Of a DNA stretch of 64,000 bases, positions 1 to 13,538 are shown one piece after another. The first letter of the stretch is position 1. The number at the start of each line of letters is the position of its first letter. This stretch comes from Scedosporium boydii (lineage: Eukaryota; Ascomycota; Sordariomycetes; Microascales; Microascaceae): positions 44,254 through 108,253 of the forward strand of contig NJFT01000138.1 in NCBI GenBank assembly GCA_002221725.1, given 5' to 3'. Under the pieces are notes generated by a model. It was given only the letters and a program-made list of their open reading frames with translations. It was not told the origin of the DNA and did no database searches. A program made the translations under genes and the position numbers.

Positions 1-3000
1 GGTTGGAGTCTCAAATTGGATTTTGACAGATTTTCTTCAGAATGTATCACTCTACTGCGAGACAAGACACACTAGTGTCTGTGAAGGAGTAGATATTGGA
101 TAGTGATACTCCCACCTCGCGGTTCCGGCGGGACAGGGTGCGAAGTATAGAAGTGAACCCTCCAGAGCTTATTACTTCTCAGACAGCCTGATTCACTTGG
201 TAGAAGAGGTAAAACCTCACCCAATTGCAAGAAAAGAAGAACACTTTTTGCTTGACTGAAGCATAATTCTTAACCGCGCCGTTCTGCAGCCTGCTCCGGC
301 TCCAACTTGTTGTCGGAGGCTGGCAAGAAGCCCACCAGACCAATCCAACCTCTCCACACACGCACTAGCTCAAGATCCATAGTCTTCCCTCACGCGGTGG
401 AAGGAGGTAAGACCATCCGTCAATCCACGCTAAATCATTTCAATCAAGCCGTAATAGGAGTGAAGACAGACACGAATGGGTTGGCGATCACCTGTGGAGT
501 AAAGCCCTCCGCTCTATAACTTCATGTGGTGAAGTGTGGTGTGGTGTACCTGTGTATGGACAACTGGTCAACCGGTCCACCAGGGCTCGACTGTGCAACT
601 TGTACCTGGCCGTACCCTACAGCTGCATCCACTAAACGTCGAATACCCAACGAGGTACTTCGTTCTCACGTCCGAAGCTTAGGATGAAGTATGTAGTAAC
701 TTCTTTGTGAAGGAGGCAACATACGGAGTAATATTGAAAGTTGTCTGCTCGAAATCGCGGTGAGGCTGGGTAAGTCATGATTTCTTTTCTTTTTTTCTCA
801 CAATGAATCATTCACTCCAAACAACTGTAACTTGCCGGCCGACATTCGAGAGCATGAGTGATCTCGCATCTCGCATCTCGCCTCTTTCATATCGCATTGC
901 GCACAATTCACCTCAGGACATTGGCAGAAAATGCAGAGATGGAGCACAGGCATTAAATCAACTCGACTTGTGCTGGTTCAGATGTTGATACTCTCTTTTT
1001 TGTGACCTGTCCATCAAGTACAAGTATAATAACGACTGTACGTGGCGGCGACCAGTTGTACTGTACGTCGAGCTCAGGTGGTCGCACAGTATCGTAGAAG
1101 GTACATGTAGTTATCCCAGATGCGCTCTACTTTCGATCCTTGGAAAAAGTAGAAATACCTACCCGAGTCTGGTTGTGTTGACCCTAGTCCGGTACCATGA
1201 CATCGCTGCCACTGGGTACAGAAATGGAGGGGCGTTTCGTTGCTTCCCCCCATCTTATTCGACCACCACCCCTGCAAAGCGCTGATGCCCCTCTTCCCTG
1301 GTACAACTCTGTTCCGCCCACACCCTTCCAACTTATGTACCACCGATTAATTCCCTTGAAGGCTCGACCGTTCCCACCAAAAATGGCCTGAACGAGAAGA
1401 TGATCCCGGGGTGCTAACACCACTCCCCCAATCCACCCATCCCACCCACCCCCAACCACCAGTGGTGTGTGCAAGACGGCAGAAGTCCGAATTAACAGGA
1501 CTAACCACCTCGAGCAACATCGATCCATCCATGTCACTTGCTTGCTGGCAAGCGAAGATGCTCAACACCCCCTCCCAGTTGGGCCAGGCCATACTTCGTA
1601 GCTCTCTCTTGGGCATCACCCTTGAACGGGAAAAGAAAATATTAGCATATGAATACGGATTGAACAGAGGAATGGACAGTTTTGGAATGTGAAAAGGCAG
1701 TAGTGAGGGAGATCAAATAAAGATAAGATTAGCTTTACTGTAAAGCAGGACAGGTACTCTGCCAGAGTAGAATTGAGAGGGAAAGAATTTAGCCCCAGCC
1801 TCTTTTCCTCCCTTGTTAGACTTGCAATCAAGGTACTTCGTTACGGGTCGACAGTCGCTGTCTTTCCCCGGGCCAAAAGGACCACGGGTTCAGGTCAGCC
1901 AGTTACCACCATCCTCAACCCCCGGTCCCCTTGCAAATCCGCCATACCCAGTCCACCATCGGCCTCGAAAAGCCTCTGGGCGTTTACTGGGTTACGGTGA
2001 TTGTACCGTTACTCTTTCGTTTCCTTCCCTTTCGCGCTACCCTCCCCCTTCTCCTTCCCCTTCCCCGCCCTCGTCCTCGTCTTTTTTTTTCTCCCACTGC
2101 GAGGAAGGTACGAACCACGAAGTAATCTTGGTCCTTGTGGTCCTTGTCAAGAACCGCCAATCCCTCCACCCGCCACGGCAAACCACTAATCGCCAAGGTA
2201 CCTGAGTAAGTTGCTTCGTACCTACTCCCAACATCCCTTCCCTCTCCGGTAATCTACATTGCTACCTCCCCCTCCGTACACTACACTACTTCGTACTTGC
2301 TCGCGGGCCTGGCCCATCATCTAAGCCGTGAGCGGTCTTTTCTGTCCCTGTCCAGTCCGTCCGCTTGTCAGTTGTGGTCGTAGTGTGTGTCGTCTGTTTC
2401 TGGTACGGGTACTCCGTCCACCACAAGTATCTTTCCCGGCCTCCTCATTGCTCCTCTTCTTCTTTTCCCTCACACCTCCGCAAAAATAACAAAACCTTGC
2501 CTGGTCCAATCCACTCTTTTTTTCTCCTAGTTCCTCTTTTCTCACCTCACTCAACCGACCTCCTCAATTTCTCCTTCCGCGACCTTCTTTACAGAGGAGA
2601 GGAAGGTAAGACCCGACTACCTTGCCTTCAACCACCCTCGCGCATTTTCTATTCTTACCCGCTGCTCTCCTTTCTCCATCCCCCTCGTTTAACAGTCATA
2701 AGCCGACTCTCCCATTGCTCGACTTCCAGCATTCTTTCCTCGACCTGCATCTCATCGCTGACCGTACCTGCATTAGAGTTGGAGCGAGACCGAAGTGACA
2801 AGGAAGAGCAAGAACGGAACGAACTTTAAAGCCAGCAAGGAACAGGATAGATCACGACCTCGAAAGTGTTTGTACGTTCACCAACGCTTATTCTCCCTCG
2901 CAACTGCTCTTTCATATACCTCTCAACCCCAACGACGAAGGCTGCATATGCCTCCGCGGACACACATATACACACAAATACACAGATATACAGCTTCTCG

Positions 3001-3659
3001 AAATCAACTTCAACACACGCTCCCCATACAAGAAAGAGAAGAAGAGGGGAGAAAAAAAAAAGAAGAAAAAAAAAAAAAAGAACCAAAACCTCTGTGGCAC
3101 TCCGTATCCACTCGCCGCCCTAAACTCCGAGCCCCTTCGAAATTCAAAGACATCTGTCTCTCTTCATCTTGGGCCTCCCCCGCCCCCTCCAATTCACTCA
3201 TCTCCCAGCACTACTACATATGCTGCCTTTTCCCTACCTACAGCCTACCCGCCTCGCATGTCAACGTATAGCAATTCTTCTCTAACGTCCTACTCTAGGA
3301 TCCCCCGGTTCAGTAGCATACATCATCGACCCAAGCTCGAGAGTATCCAGGAACTAGTAACGACTTCCTTCGTCGCCCGTCATCTTGCATCGCGCCCTCA
3401 AACGAATTACCTCGAAGGACTGCTAGGTCCAATTGGACGCTCCGGAACCCAAGTTTGCTCTTGGTGTGGTTACTAGTTTGAACTTGTATTATTACCAGGC
3501 TTCGTCAAACGGTCGATTCTGAATTGGCTCCGAGCGGTCATCAGAAGCAGCTCTAGAAACACCGAAAAGCTGGATCTCCCCTCGATATCCGAAGTGCAGA
3601 CCCGGGGTTTCCCTGACGGGCAGTACTATCCCTCCCAGATTACTGCGCGATCGGTGTAT
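1..3659. other. Upstream/leader region of stuA
   Basis: No independent gene is supported here. The stretch from about 1990 to 3250 is rich in C and T, with many short ORFs and A or T runs (for example the A-rich tract at 3051-3079), as expected of a long promoter and 5' leader. Good splice-donor-like sites (GGTAAGAC near 406 and 2605) and an acceptor-like TTATTACCAG ending at 3498 suggest that the leader of the following gene is spliced. A 7-mer, ATCTCGC, is repeated three times in tandem at 861-881. One TACTTCGTA element lies at 2287-2295 and one TACGGAGTA variant at 722-730. A 72-codon ORF at 3258-3476 could be an upstream ORF or part of an extra exon. Confidence 0.5.
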
Positions 3660-5965
3660 ATGAGTAGTGAAAAACTGCCGTCTCTCCCTCTTCCCTATCC
3701 CCAGGCAACCTACTCGTCGGGTACGACTTCGCCCCGGGTTAGCTCCATCGCCTCCTCCGTCAGCTCCCACGGCTCTCGGTCCTCATTCACTTCGGTAGCT
3801 TCCTCCAACGGGCCCAAGACTCCGTCCCCCACCCTGCCCATCACTTCGTCTATTCCAGGCCAGCAATACGATCATTACCCAGCGATGAGCCAGGCTCCTC
3901 AAGATATGTACTACCCTCAGCATATGTCTGCAGGGCAAGCCGCCCCCCCACAGACCGTCACCTCGGGCGCCATGTCTCATTACACTCATCAGCAGCCACC
4001 CTTATTACAGCCCGGCCCTGCCCAGTACCCTCCTCCCCCTCCGGCTCCTTATCCCCACCAGTATGGGTATGCCGGTGGGTTGACGTCCCCTCCCACGGCA
4101 CACCCCGTGTCGGGGAACATGGGCAGCAGCGGTCTTCTTCCACCTCCCGCTCCTCTACCTGGTATTCCCGGTCAGGCTGCCGCCATGCAGAATCAGTACA
4201 CCGGATTCGACACCACTGGCCAGATCGCTCCCCCGGGAATGAAACCCCGCGTTACCGCCACGCTGTGGGAAGATGAGGGAAGCCTCTGCTACCAAGTCGA
4301 GGCCCGAGGAATTTGTGTCGCCCGTAGAGAGGGTATGCCATTCCCGTCGAAGACGTCGCTCCGACCTCCCGGCATAAATACTAATCCATCTCCCAGATAA
4401 CCACATGATCAACGGTACCAAGCTTCTCAATGTTGCCGGAATGACCCGTGGTCGCCGCGATGGTATCCTTAAGAGTGAGAAGGTTCGCCATGTCGTGAAG
4501 ATTGGCCCGATGCATCTGAAGGGCGTGTGGTAAGTCTCTAGGCTAATTATGTGTGCTATCCCCTTTTGTGTTTGTCCCGGCCTTGCTCATTCGATGAAGG
4601 ATCCCTTTCGAGCGTGCGCTTGATTTCGCCAACAAGGAAAAGATCACGGAGCTTTTGTATCCTTTGTTTGTTCACAACATCGGTGCGCTTTTGTACCACC
4701 CCACGAATCAGACTCGTACAAGCCAGGTCATGGCTGCCGCCGAGCGTCGCAAGCAAGAGCAGTCCCAACTTCGCGGCCCTCAGCCCACCCCCCCTGGTCT
4801 TCCCTCGATTCAACAGCACCATCATGCCATGGGATTGTCGGGGCCACAACCCCCTCTTCCCTCACAGACGATGACGAGACCGACTCTCGAGCGCGCCCAT
4901 ACCTTCCCGACGCCACCAACGAGCGCATCGAGTGTGATGGGAAGCATGGCCCCCTCGGATAACTTCCAATGGGCTCAGCAGCAGGGAATGAGCGCACCTC
5001 AAGGTACACACTCCATGTCCATTGAGACAGGTCTTAGCAACGCGCGCTCAATGCCCAATACACCAGCCACTACACCTCCCGGTACCAGCATGCAGACGAT
5101 GCAGCCATATCCCTCGGCTACCCAATCCTACGATGCCTCGAGGCAAATGTACAACCACTCGTCGACCCAGCAGTCTCCCTATCAAACGGCACCCCCCGCC
5201 CCACAAGACAGGTCTCTGTACGGTCAGCCGCCAACCTACGTTAAGAGCGAGATGGCACCACCCTCCAGCAGACCTACCGGCCCTGTTTCGTCCACGGAGC
5301 AACCCGACAATAAACCTCCTAACGGAATCCTTCAATCCGATCAGAGCGGGCAGACAGTCTCTCATGTCCCTCACGCGACTGGCGAGGATGAACAGGACCA
5401 CGATCACGAAGCTGAGTACACCCACGACAGCAGTTACGATGCCAACAGGGCCTCGTACAACTACCCAGCTCCCGCTGTTGGATCGATGCCCGGCGACCAT
5501 TCCCACATTGCCCCTGAAATGACAGGCTCCCCCAGTCACCCCCCTGCTTCCGGGCGTGCTACGCCCCGCAGCGCTGCTCAACCCCAGTCCTACTACCCCC
5601 AGCAGACGGGTTATGCTTCGCCGCCCCGTGTGCCATCGGCGTCGAACAATGTGTACAATGTAATGAATAATGACCGAGGAACGGCCAGCAACGGCCCTAA
5701 CGACGTTTATGCACCCCAGGCGGATATGGGCGCTTCCATGCCCAATGGATATGGCAGCCAGCCGCCCGTCATGAACGGTGGTAGTGGCGGCCTCAAGCGG
5801 CAGCGCGATGATGACGATGTTCCCCGCCCCTCGAGCGGTGGGCCTGGCATGGGTGGGCTTGACCTCAAGCGAAGGAAAACCATGATCGACTCCACTGTCC
5901 CACCTCCCACGTACGATGCCATGAACCGTCCTGGCTCTGCCATCTCGGCACAACGGCGAAGGTAA
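3660..5965 (+). CDS. stuA: APSES transcription factor StuA/ASM-1
   Basis: Nuclear basic helix-loop-helix-like APSES regulator of conidiophore, sexual and hyphal development. Exons are 3660-4332, 4397-4529 and 4600-5965, giving 723 residues, with GT-AG introns of 64 and 70 nt. The APSES DNA-binding domain lies at about residues 194-310 and includes [45 protein letters not shown] and [13 protein letters not shown]. Both introns fall inside this domain. The rest is Pro/Gln/Ser-rich and low complexity. Basic clusters KRQR and KRRK near residues 670-700 are likely nuclear signals. Start choice: 3660 is the first ATG in an open frame. Family members usually begin at the equivalent of 3885 ([15 protein letters not shown]), which has a better -3 base and would give 648 residues. 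The frame stays open back to 3477, so a longer N-terminus is also possible. Family identity is very secure; the start is not. Confidence 0.96.
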
Positions 5966-7769
5966 TTCTAATTCCTCTCTGGGCCAACGAACAGAACGAA
6001 GACATCTGACGCTTTGAGCTCTAGTCTCATCACATGAGGTGTGTAATAGCACCCCATTGGATTTGACATGCCATGGCCAAATCCGAACCCAACTGGCTGC
6101 ACTTTCTGCCATAAGTGCTCGGGGAAAATGGAACCAAAAACAACGAAGAAAGAGCACCGACTCTTTCTAAATAATCCGAACACACCTCGACGGTGTACGA
6201 ACACTCCTTTTTGATTTTCTAGAAGTCATTTTCTACCTTGTTTCTTCTTCTATTTCTTCTTCTCCCAACCCAGGCCTCACTCCTGGGTTCCCGATCCTCG
6301 ACTGATTTGAAACGATTCATGGGCATGCGACAAACACTCGATCCAAAAAACCACAAAAACGAGACGATGACGACCTTTACGACGTGTGTTGTTGCTTGTT
6401 GTCTAAAATGCCCCTGTCATGGCTGTAAACGGCTGATGAATGACGCTTTGCATGGTGGGACTTAATTTTTAAAAGACGAGGGGGAGGATAGCGATTCGAT
6501 TATTTTCTTTTCTGAAGATTCGACCCTGCTCTTCTCTCGAAGCCGCTTTTCATTTGGCCTTCGAATTTTCTTGTTTTTTTTTTCCCTCTCATTTGTTCTG
6601 ACGTTGATTTTCTTTTTTTTATTTTCTTTTTTTTCTTCCGTCTTATGGACGGTAGTATCAGGTCATGTACCGTGAGAGAAACGACGAGTGATGAGAGGCC
6701 GAGTTACGACGGATATCCCGACCGTTACGAGACTCGGAAGGGGGTAATGTCTGAAATGGGGGCCCGACGATCACGACGGTGCGGCTCAACGTGGACCATG
6801 GCGACGACCACATACGCGACTGCGACACTTGTTTTTTTGTCCTTGCTCTTCCCTTGTTACGACGATCGATCTCAACTGGGAACGATTCTACTTGGCATGT
6901 ACGCTAGGTAGACACGACTAAAGGCGGTTCTATTAGGGAGATGGGTGGAGGTGATAGATGTGTTCTTATGGGCTGGAGGGAAAGGTGTTGTTCTTGAGTT
7001 GGCATGTGGTGGTGGATTGCTCACACATGTCTTTTTATGACGACCTGACGACCATTTGCTTTTCGCCGTCTTTTTTTCTCCTTGTTTGCCTTTTTATTTC
7101 TGCCAGTGTTGTTTCTGTCAAAAAGTGTGAGTGTGTGCGTGCTTGGAAATGTCTCCTTTTTTTAGGTAACGACTTAACGACGGTAAATAAAACAGATATT
7201 CAACTGAAGTTGATTCTTGGTGCATTGTTTGTTGTTTCATTGGAACAGTTTCTTTTCTCCAAATAACTTGTGTGCCCTCATTGGGTTTGCCCGGATCTGC
7301 CTGGAGCTGCTCATACAATCAAATCCACTGACTAGTAATGGCGAGCATCGTCTGTGAAGTTGTCGATGAGAATTCCTTTCCAACCTGAACAGATGTGCGA
7401 TGAGGGCCTGACAAAATGTCTTCGCAAGCTATAATACCAGTATTCCGTTAAAGTTGGATCTCCGGCACATACACAACTTAGAGGACATTTTAAAGGCATG
7501 GTAAGCGTAAGCGTAGGGAGGAGATATCTTGCTCTTGATGCCTCGCGGCCCTTCGATAACACTGTTGCTAGAATTTTCATATCCGCACTTAGGGCCATTC
7601 GGCGGGGATCTTATCCTTCGGAACCAAGATTTTTGTTTTCACTAGTTTAAGTGGACAACTTTGTCAAGACAAGGAACACGGATATATATATGATTCGTAG
7701 GCGTTTATCCGCCCGTCAATCGGTCCGTACAGACAGGACGGTTCGGCCCTCGCTATTCGGAGAGCACCT
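5966..7769. other. 3' region of stuA and intergenic spacer
   Basis: I see no gene here. Just after the stuA stop the sequence is AT-richer with long T runs (for example 6570-6635), as expected for a 3' UTR and terminator area. Short ORFs at 6645-6911 and 6958-7266 have no recognisable composition or motif. The segment ends in the 3' flank of the ABC transporter on the opposite strand, so stuA and the transporter are convergent. Confidence 0.4.
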
Positions 7770-10700
7770 TCACCCACCCACAACCCCCTGCCCGCCCAAC
7801 ACCACATCCCTCAACCTGTCCTTCTCACCGCTCTCCTCACACATCCTCCTAAACAACCCCTCCATCATCCACAACTCACCCGGCGTGCCATACTCGACGA
7901 CCCTCCCGTCGGCGAGCACCAAGATGCGATCGAAATCGGCAATGGTGGACAGCCGGTGCGCAATGACGAGGAGGGTCGAGTCGGCGAAGTCCTCGCGGAT
8001 CGAGCGCTGGATCGACGCGTCGGTGGCCATGTCGACGGCGCTGGTGGCTTCGTCGAGGACGATGATTTTGGGGCGGCGGATGACGGCGCGGGCGAGGCAG
8101 AGGAGTTGGCGTTGGCCTTGGGAGAGGTTGAGACCGCCTTCAGAGATGGGGGAGGAGAGGTCTTTGAAAATGTTGGTGGTAGTTGCTGTCTCATGGGGAG
8201 AGGAAGCCTCGTCTAAGAGAGCGGGCTCGTCGTCGGGTGGGGTCAGGTGAACCCGCGCTAGGGAGTCGTGGAGCTCGGCATCGGTGTAGTGATGGAAGGG
8301 ATCGAGGTTGCTTCGAACATCCCCAGAAAAGAGGACGGGATCCTGCGGGATAATGGCGAGTCGGGAACGCAAGTCGTGTAGCTTGATCTTTGAGATATCC
8401 AGACCGTCGATCCGGATGGTGCCCGACCTCGCTTCTAGGAACCGGAATAACGCCAACGTGAGAGAGCTCTTCCCGGCGCCGGTTCGTCCTACTATACCGA
8501 TGCGCTGGTTCTTTTCCACTCTGAAACTAAGACCCTTTAGGATGGGAGGAAGATCGTCGGCGTAACCGACCACGAGGTCCCGCACTTCTAGGTTTCCCTC
8601 CTGCGGCCAGGCGGCAGGGGCATCATCGCCGCCAAGCGATTCGGTGGGCAGCTCGCTATATTCAACGATTCTCTCAGCTGCGTTCATGGTCAGCTCGACG
8701 TTCGAATAGTTACGAATAGTCCACATAAAGGCGCCCGAGAATTCCAGGGCAAACGTCAGTGCGAAACCGGCAAGGGCTGGGTCCATGTCTGTGGTGAGGA
8801 GGACGAGAATGGTCACGAAGACGGCGAACATGGATCCTATCACCGCCATGTGCCAGCCCAGCCATCGATTGAACAACCTCAGGTACCACGTCGCTGCCGC
8901 GTAGTCGTCCATCCTCTTGTGCATTCTCTCAATGTAGACCTTTGATTTGCCGAATCCTCGGATCGTCGTTACGCCGGTTAAGGCCGATCCGAATTGCTCG
9001 AATACGGGCGATTTGGCCGTGCTCTCTAGCCGCTTTGCCGGCCGGGCGGCACGGAGGTAGAGGACGGCGTATCGAAGACTTAGAGTGAGAAGGACGGCAG
9101 CGAATGGGATGATATATGGCGAGACGAATAGACTAAGTAAGCGTTAGTAGTGTTAGAAAAAGCCACCATGTAGGAAAGTGGGAAGAAGAGAAGAAGGGAG
9201 GATCTTTTACCCTGCCACAACCACGCCGAGAAGATTGAGGAATGCGCTGGCCCCATATCCAAGCTGATTCGCCATCGAAGAATCAACGACGTTGAAATCG
9301 GCCGTGAATCTATTGATGATGCGCCCAGCTTTGGCGTGAAATGTTAGCTAGATATCCCATGGTAGACTCGGCCGTTCCATGTTAGATGTGAAGTCATGGA
9401 TCTTTGTGGTTATGCTTAAACTGTTGGCACTTACTAGGGACTGTGTCTAGCCAGCGAATCGGAGATCGAAGGATCGCGAAATTCATCTTCGAAAACAACC
9501 TTCTGGATGCTGCTATTGAGCCAAGATAGAGGAAAAAGAACCGGAGAGTCCCCACGATACACGCGGCTACTGAAAGTAGAACGTAGATACCGAGATAGAA
9601 TCGAAGGTCGCGTCCCTTCTCGTTGAGGTCGGCGATGCCCGTAAAATGGATATCTGACTGCTGGATTTCAAGAACATAAGCATGTTTCTCCTCATAAGTA
9701 CTTGTCCAAATACGGAGCCACCATGCTCGACCTGTTCAGAATATGTATCAGCCCCAGTCCTGCATGGGGAGCGTCGGATGCATTGCACTCTTCTCACCTA
9801 TGGCCAAAGCCTGCACGATAAGAAATACCAAGAGAATGAATGGCCAGAAGGACCACCCGCCACTAGCTTTGAGATAAGCCGCGTAAACGTGATGTTTCAC
9901 GGATCCTTTCTCTCTTTTCTCCTCTTCGACGAAACGCCGGGGTTTGGCCTTCGCGTTGGTCTTCCCGGTTTCCTCATGAACAATATAGGTACTGGTTTCT
10001 GAGGACGATGGGGCGTTGTCGCCGAGGCATTCCGTTTGCTCGAGCTGCTCGCCACTCAGGCTCTCGTTTAGTCGCCCATTCGTAGGAGAACCTGTTAGTG
10101 GACCCGCGCTCAAGACCTTGTTATTGGCCAGCTCGACAAGGTACTGTGCATTCGGTCTGCAGAGCGCGACGTGGTGAGTCGCAAGAATGCGGGTTCTCCC
10201 TTCACTTAGTTCCCCGGTCAATGCTTGCTCCAAGATATGCCTCCCAACATGAGTATCGACGGCGCTAAAGATGTCGTCGAGAACTAAAATCTCAGCCCTG
10301 CTATATAGCGCACGGCATAGCGTTACTCGCCATCTTTGACCGCCACTTATATTGATACCATTAGCACCGATCTCCGTGCCATCGCCATCGGGCATCACAT
10401 CAAGGTCCTTTTCCAAAGCGCAAGCCTCAATGGCATTGTTATAACGCTCCTCGTTAAACGGCAAGCCGAACAGGATGTTCTCTTTAACGCTAGCATTTTC
10501 GATCCATGGTATCTGAGCGACGTAAGCAATGGAGCCGGGAATGATCCAGTTTGATTCGAGGGCCATGTCGTCATATCGGTTCCTATGGGCCACAGTTTTC
10601 GGGGTGGTGATAGTGCCAGCTAGGACATCGCACTCGCCAAGTATAGCTGATAGCAATAAAGACTTCCCGCTGCCTGTGGGACCTGAAATTATGGACAGCT

Positions 10701-13010
10701 GGCCCTTGGGAAAGGATATGTTGACATCTTCCAGAGTAGAGTGGTCGGAGTGAGCACTGTCGTCTGAGGGCCACGATATGGAAGCATAATTGAATGAGAT
10801 GGTGCTGCCATCTGTGGTGACATTCTTTAGTTCGGGTGCTTTCAGATATTCGTCAAGGCGCTTCAAGGAAATCCACGAATCCAAAAGAGCCATAGTAAGT
10901 TCCTTCATGGCCTCGACGTTAGCGAGCCCGGCCCATAAGGTAATGGGACTTTAGAAATTTTGGCTCTTACAGGAACGAATGCCAACGTAGCTTCCAGGCT
11001 TTTGAACACCCCGAGACTGACTAGACGAGCAGTTAGCGAGCGTTTGTCGACCAAAGGAACAAAATAACACAAACCAAAAGCTACCGACGGGGTAAGAATC
11101 CCGTTGATCTTAGCATAGGCGGCAAGAGAAACAGCGGCCAGGAGAATGGGGCTTGTAATCCAGCAGCCCACCAGGATCGTGTTGCTGGTAAAGACGTCCC
11201 AGACACAGGACAGCTCCTTCGAACGCACGCCGTTAATCCTAGCCTCCCACTGAGGCTCGAGGGCTGAGAACTTGATCTGCCGTATTCCTTGCAAAGCCTC
11301 ATTAATAACGCTGAGCTTCTCATCTCGGGTCTTCATGAGTCTCTTCTGTGCCGCGGCATATCGTCTAGAAAAGAAGGTATTAACTGGTATGATGGCAAGC
11401 ATAGCTGAGAACCCGAAAAGCAATGGTATCCAGCCGAGGAGTTCCACGAGGAAAGTTAGAGATACCACCAGTTTGAGGACCGCGCCGGGAAGGTATTGGT
11501 TAGTAGTGCTGTTCACAACATCGTGTAAGTGCACGCCCTCCAATATACCCTCGCATAGTTGACTCGACCTACCAAAAATCCGCTACTCGCTTGGCATCGA
11601 CGCCGATTAGGTTCATAGTACTTTGCCTCGTCTTTTTAATTTGTTCATCTTCCTCCGAATTCCGGTTCGAAACTATTCTCTTGGATGTGCTGGGTCCTTC
11701 TGTCGATTTGGCAGGGGCGGCGGCATCTTGCGAAGTGGCACAGTTCAAATTGGACGGTCTCGAGGTGCCGCCACCACCGCTCTTCACATCTTTCCGCTTC
11801 ATGGCCTTCTCAAACACCAGCTGCGAGAGCTGGCTACGAACAGGAATGGCCAAGTCTCCCCAGGAGAGCCATATCAGGAAGCTGTCGACCCACTATACAC
11901 ACCCGTGTTATCGGCTGAATACAACATCAAGACGTCGTATCAATGATTGATCACATAGCATGCTAAGAGCGCATGACATGGTGGGACGCCTATAGGAGAG
12001 GGTGCTACTTACCGCTTGCATTACCAGCGCCAATCCGAGCCAGAAGACCCAAGTCCAAATACCCACGCCAAGTGGCTCGAGACGCCGTCGTTCGAGAATG
12101 CGAAGGAGCTGTAGAATGACCCATTGGGGAGCCAAGTTCAGAACGGACTGTAGCAGAGTCAAGGACCACTGCAGAGAAAAGGCTCTCCTGTGCGCGAGGA
12201 TCAGGGCAACCCATAATGGCCGTAGGCTATAGTCCTGCCGATTCCACACAGCGGTGACGTCCGCGGTCCGAACTGAATGACCCGGGCGTGGCAGATCATG
12301 CATATCTAAATTATTCTTTTTCACAGCCAGGGCTAGGAGGTCAGTCGCCCAGCTCCAGGTGAATCGGCGCAAAGCCGAGGCGGCAAATTGCCGGTCAACA
12401 AGATGGCCATCGTAAAAGACGTCGGGCCGGCGGGGGATGGTCAGATTCGAGACGCCCAGGCATGCGATCAATACGAGTTGAGCGGCTTGGAGCGCAAAGA
12501 GTTTTGGTTGTTCATCAAAGAAGCGCCCGAAATCCGTGTTACTGGGCGCAAATAGAAGAAACACGCAAGACAGGAGTAAATAGAGACCTCTTCGATAGGT
12601 GGAAAGAGGTCTCCTCGCCACGGCGGTGCCGAGTGCTTGCACAAGAAGAAGACACTTTGACGGTTGTCAGCGGGCATCGTCTATCAATATGCCCTTGCGG
12701 CGAAATAGCTTCATACCCAGGAAGCTACATTGAGCCAGCCTTCTATCCATACGTCATGGATATGGCGTGGTCGGTGGACGGCTAGTACTATTGATAAAGC
12801 AGATCCGACGAGGGAGAAGATGAGAATAAGCGCTTTCGGGATTGTCGTTGAATAAGCAGCAATGGCTTCCGGAGGGCTGCTGCCATCTTCATCTTGATAA
12901 AACGACAACCTGTCATTCCTACGTCGTGCTTGCAACAGAACACTTTTCGCAGCAGGCAAAGAGCACAGCGCGATGAGGCCGAGGCTAATACCCGCAGCGA
13001 CGAGGGTCAT
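7770..13010 (-). CDS. ABCC-type (MRP-like) ABC transporter
   Basis: Full-length ATP-driven exporter of the ABCC family, probably in the plasma or vacuolar membrane; substrate unknown, with likely candidates being conjugated organic anions or drugs. Eight exons: 13010-12717, 12654-12013, 11892-11573, 11508-10971, 10911-9798, 9731-9435, 9328-9211 and 9132-7770. All introns are GT-AG and all phases agree, giving 1561 residues. Order: hydrophobic N-terminal segments (TMD0-like), TMD1, NBD1 (Walker A GPTGSGKS about residue 680; ISGGQ; Walker B ILVLDD about 805), TMD2 with GRIINRFTADFNVVDSSM, and NBD2 (GRTGAGKS about 1324; LSQGQ; IIVLDEATSAVD about 1464). NBD1 has Asp where the catalytic Glu would sit, while NBD2 keeps Glu; this asymmetry is typical of ABCC proteins. 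A short upstream exon extending TMD0 cannot be excluded. Similar fungal proteins are often annotated as bile-acid-permease-like (Ybt1 type). Confidence 0.93.
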
Positions 13011-13538
13011 TGTTGACTGGGACGGCGATGCATATTAGGCGGTGCCTCTTTTGCAAACGAGAAGAATTAAAAAAATATCAAGATCTCGAAAAGCCATGGA
13101 GAAATTATTCAAACAATTTTTACGCCTAGGAAAGGTCTAAACTAAACTCGTTATTCTCCGATGTCGCCCAATGGTAGGGTGGTTGGGCCCCGCGTGGGGG
13201 GAACATAACAAGGTGCCGTCACAGAAGAAGAAGACATCGCCAAGTGTGCTCTAAGTCGATGACGACGACGATAATCAACTTTTTTCGTTCTTTATCGTGT
13301 CCATAATATTTAGTCCATTGATATCCTAGCTGTGAGCCTTCGAGTGCCTAACCCTCTGCTCATTTGGAAACATCGTCAAAAAGAACAACACAGTCTGGGA
13401 AAGGAGGTTTTCATAGAAAGTGGGCAATATGTGATTTGAGCATCGATTAATGATGAGAACCTCGCTAATTTAGGCGCGAGCGTACCCCGAAAGCTGGGCC
13501 TATAAGAGGAAGAATCTCTCGAAAAAAGGGAAGGCCCC
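13011..13538. other. Promoter region of the ABC transporter
   Basis: AT-rich upstream of the transporter start, including an A-rich block near 13065-13080. Read on the minus strand this is the promoter and leader of the transporter. No further exon with a convincing frame was found, although related transporters often have a few more N-terminal residues. Confidence 0.35.

Noticed and set aside
2965..3000. CACACA/TATACA-rich stretch considered as a microsatellite
   Set aside because: Too irregular; it grades into the A/C-rich leader of stuA without a clear unit.
5048..6157. 369-codon minus-strand ORF
   Set aside because: It lies antisense to the Pro/Gln-rich third exon of stuA, starts in its 3' flank, and has no domain; biased codon use in stuA keeps this frame open.
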